DNA of 6,507 nucleotides from positions 1-6,507 of the forward strand of contig CAZKLK010000108.1 in the NCBI GenBank assembly GCA_964553535.1. The letters are read 5' to 3'. The translations under genes and the position numbers were made by a program. Under the pieces are notes generated by a model. It saw only the letters and a program-made list of their open reading frames with translations. It did no database searches and was not told the origin of the DNA. Of the stretch, positions 5,294 through 6,507 are shown piece after piece; the first letter of the stretch is position 1, and each line of letters begins with the position of its first letter. Source of the DNA: JALHSV01 sp964553535 (GTDB lineage Bacteria; Nitrospirota; Thermodesulfovibrionia; Thermodesulfovibrionales; SM23-35).

Positions 5294-5788
5294 ATGAAAG
5301 AAGATTTTATAAGTAAAATCAAGGATTATCTCAGTTCAAGGGATGAATTGACCGCCGGCTATGTCTTCGGCTCCCATGCCGCGGGAAAGGAAGCGCCGAA
5401 GAGCGACATAGATATCGCACTGCTTTTAAACGATACCATTGATAAAAGAGAGTATGGATATATAAAACTGAGCGTTGTTAACGGGCTGACGCATCAGCTT
5501 TCTTTTAACAGCATTGACGTCATTATTTTAAACGCGGCCTCTCCTTTGCTTGCTCATGAGGTTATGAAAAAGGGCGTGCTGCTTTTTTCAAAAGATGACG
5601 CGGGGCGCATACAGTTTGCCGTTTCCGCAACAAGACGGTATCTTGACACGATTCACCTCAGGGTGGTTCAGGACAGAATCCTTCACGAAAAAATAAGGAG
5701 GGGGATATTTGGTCATTTCGAGGGAAGTCATAAATACTCGATTGAAAAGGTTAGAAAAAGCGCTCCAGATCCTTCAGCAGTCAAGTAA
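5294..5788 (+). CDS. mntA: MntA-type minimal nucleotidyltransferase antitoxin
   Basis: 164 residues. The DNA polymerase beta-like NTase signature GSx10DxD is exact: VFGSHAAGKEAPKSDIDIAL, with Gly26-Ser27, Asp38 and Asp40; a third acidic position is Asp75 in SIDVIIL. MntA enzymes of this family neutralise the partner HepT by adding AMP residues to a tyrosine near its active site. The pairing with hepT immediately downstream supports that role. The C-terminal stretch TRRYLDTIHLRVVQDRILHEKIRRGIFG (113-140) is where such proteins usually end; here the frame goes on for about 24 more residues over the hepT start, giving an 80-base overlap and an unusual basic, Ser/Pro tail. That tail may reflect a lost stop or small indel. 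No SD; promoter 11 bases upstream. Family members are usually about 135-145 residues. Confidence 0.9.
   Translation: MKEDFISKIKDYLSSRDELTAGYVFGSHAAGKEAPKSDIDIALLLNDTIDKREYGYIKLSVVNGLTHQLSFNSIDVIILNAASPLLAHEVMKKGVLLFSKDDAGRIQFAVSATRRYLDTIHLRVVQDRILHEKIRRGIFGHFEGSHKYSIEKVRKSAPDPSAVK
5696..5702 (+). promoter_or_regulatory. Shine-Dalgarno that fixes the TTG start of hepT
   Basis: AGGAGGG lies inside the mntA frame, six bases before the TTG at 5709. No ATG or GTG is near, so this strong site is the reason to start hepT at TTG. Its strength contrasts with the missing SD of mntA. Confidence 0.65.
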
Positions 5789-6140
5789 CATAACTTTTGA
5801 GGAGTTGATGGAAAACCATGTTTTGTTGAGCGCGGTCGAGAGGAATTTCCATGTAGCCATAGAGTGCGTTTTGGACATTGGCAACCATATCATTGCGGAA
5901 AAAGGGTTTGAGACTCCGGAGTCGAATGAAGACATCATTCGAATATTAGGAGATGAAGGGGTAATCCCGCGTGAATTTGCCGGCCGTGTCAAAGGCCTTG
6001 CGGGATTCAGAAACATTCTCGTCCATGAATACACCGGCATTGATTACGGGTTGCTCTACGATAACCTTCTCCATCGGCTGGATGACCTAAGGGAGTTCGC
6101 GAGGAGTATAAGTTTGCACCTTAAAAAGGAAGGAGCATAA
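5709..6140 (+). CDS. hepT: HepT-type HEPN-domain RNase toxin
   Basis: 143 residues, the usual HepT size. The RNase motif Rx4HxY is present as RNILVHEY (Arg101, His106, Tyr108) in the context LAGFRNILVHEYTGIDY, the most conserved block of the family. N-terminal MVISREVINTRLKRLEKAL matches the usual HepT opening (MVDxEVIxxRLxxLEEyL), and helix-rich SAVERNFHVAIECVLDIGNHII (41-62) is the standard second helix. HepT cuts RNA and forms an operon toxin whose Tyr is AMPylated by MntA. Start is TTG with a strong SD. It overlaps mntA by 80 bases, in another frame. 62 bases beyond its stop lies the stop of a second HepT on the other strand. Confidence 0.92.
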   Translation: MVISREVINTRLKRLEKALQILQQSSNITFEELMENHVLLSAVERNFHVAIECVLDIGNHIIAEKGFETPESNEDIIRILGDEGVIPREFAGRVKGLAGFRNILVHEYTGIDYGLLYDNLLHRLDDLREFARSISLHLKKEGA

Positions 6141-6202
6141 ACAGCCTGTAACTGGAGCTCCGCAGTAATAGGCATTAGAAAAACTCGCCGATTTATCCTG
6201 CA
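6141..6202. other. Short gap between two convergent hepT genes
   Basis: 62 bases separate the two stops. A small near-palindrome with GAGCTC (about 6153-6168, ACTGGAGCTCCGCAGT) is present, but there is no stem plus T-run I would call a terminator. Confidence 0.4.
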
Positions 6203-6507
6203 TCAAGCAAGTGTTTCAAGATATTCCACAATAAGCCCGGCAAATCTGTCAAAGTCTTTCAGATCCTTTTGAAGATGTCTATGGACCTCTTCGAGGTCTA
6301 TTTTTGTATATTCATGAACAAGTATGTTTCTAAACCCCGCTATTGGAGCAAAATAATAAGCAAACTCAACCGGCAGAATTCCTGCCTCTCCCAGTATAGT
6401 GAGCGCTTCCTTGTATTCTTCGGGTTTTCTCAACCCGAGTTCCGCAATCAAAATCTCTGCAATGTCTATGACGCATTCAGCGCTGAGGTGCAAATATCTT
6501 TCTACCG
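6203..6507 (-). CDS. hepT: Second HepT-type HEPN toxin (partial, runs off the right edge)
   Basis: Minus strand, 101 full codons visible, frame still open at 6507, stop TGA at 6205-6203. The visible part begins VERYLHLSAECVIDIAEILIAELGL, the conserved second helix, so about 40 N-terminal residues are outside the window. The RNase motif Rx4HxY is intact (FRNILVHEYTKID). It shares the FRNILVHEYT block with the first HepT but differs elsewhere (GEAGILPVEFAYYFAPIAGF against GDEGVIPREFAGRVKGLAGF), so it is a diverged paralogue rather than a recent copy. Its antitoxin is not to its left, where the next gene is on the other strand; a second MntA would have to sit upstream, beyond the right edge. A TTG at 6493 could be mistaken for a start, but homology clearly continues before it. 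Confidence 0.9.
   Translation of the reverse strand, partial: VERYLHLSAECVIDIAEILIAELGLRKPEEYKEALTILGEAGILPVEFAYYFAPIAGFRNILVHEYTKIDLEEVHRHLQKDLKDFDRFAGLIVEYLETLA

Overview
The window looks like a scaffold from an uncultured, moderately AT-rich Gram-negative bacterium. The surface-sugar genes, the lipoprotein and the style of interspersed repeats (a CCCTGAGCGCAGTCGAAGGG-type unit and a TTCGCTTCGCTCAGAATGAC unit) are reminiscent of Nitrospirota or Desulfobacterota genomes. That placement is an inference from style; there is no marker gene here. Two runs of exactly 100 N (1421-1520 and 3077-3176) are scaffold gaps of unknown true size, and both fall inside genes.

Layout, left to right. (1) 1-90 minus: the first 30 codons of a probable transposase leaving the window, with its own promoter and Shine-Dalgarno. 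(2) 265-711 plus: a small lipoprotein of unknown role with a good -10 box. (3) 773-2558 minus: a sugar-nucleotide dehydratase/epimerase (N-terminus lost in gap 1) and a DegT/ArnB-type PLP aminotransferase (C-terminus lost in gap 1). (4) 2601-4818 plus, starting divergently from the aminotransferase: an ArnC/GtrB-type membrane glycosyltransferase (middle lost in gap 2), a WecD-like GNAT acetyltransferase, and a class I SAM methyltransferase. (5) 4819-5293: a non-coding repeat island with three palindromic or inverted-repeat elements. (6) 5294-6140 plus: an MntA nucleotidyltransferase antitoxin and a HepT HEPN RNase toxin, overlapping by 80 bases. (7) 6203-6507 minus: a second HepT, tail-to-tail with the first and running off the window.

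How the genes fit together. Dehydratase, aminotransferase and WecD-like acetyltransferase make a plausible route to an N-acylated 4-amino-4-deoxy or 4-amino-4,6-dideoxy sugar nucleotide. The glycosyltransferase would place this sugar on a polyprenyl phosphate at the inner membrane, and the methyltransferase could decorate it. The set resembles arn- or wec-type surface glycan clusters, but the exact sugar cannot be read from the sequence. The toxin-antitoxin block beyond the repeats is a separate accessory module. The aminotransferase (TTG start) and MntA both have sigma70-like promoters so close to the start codon that their messages would be almost leaderless, and neither has a Shine-Dalgarno.

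I found no clearly new system. The most unusual points are the convergent HepT pair, the long MntA/HepT overlap, and the near-leaderless promoters.
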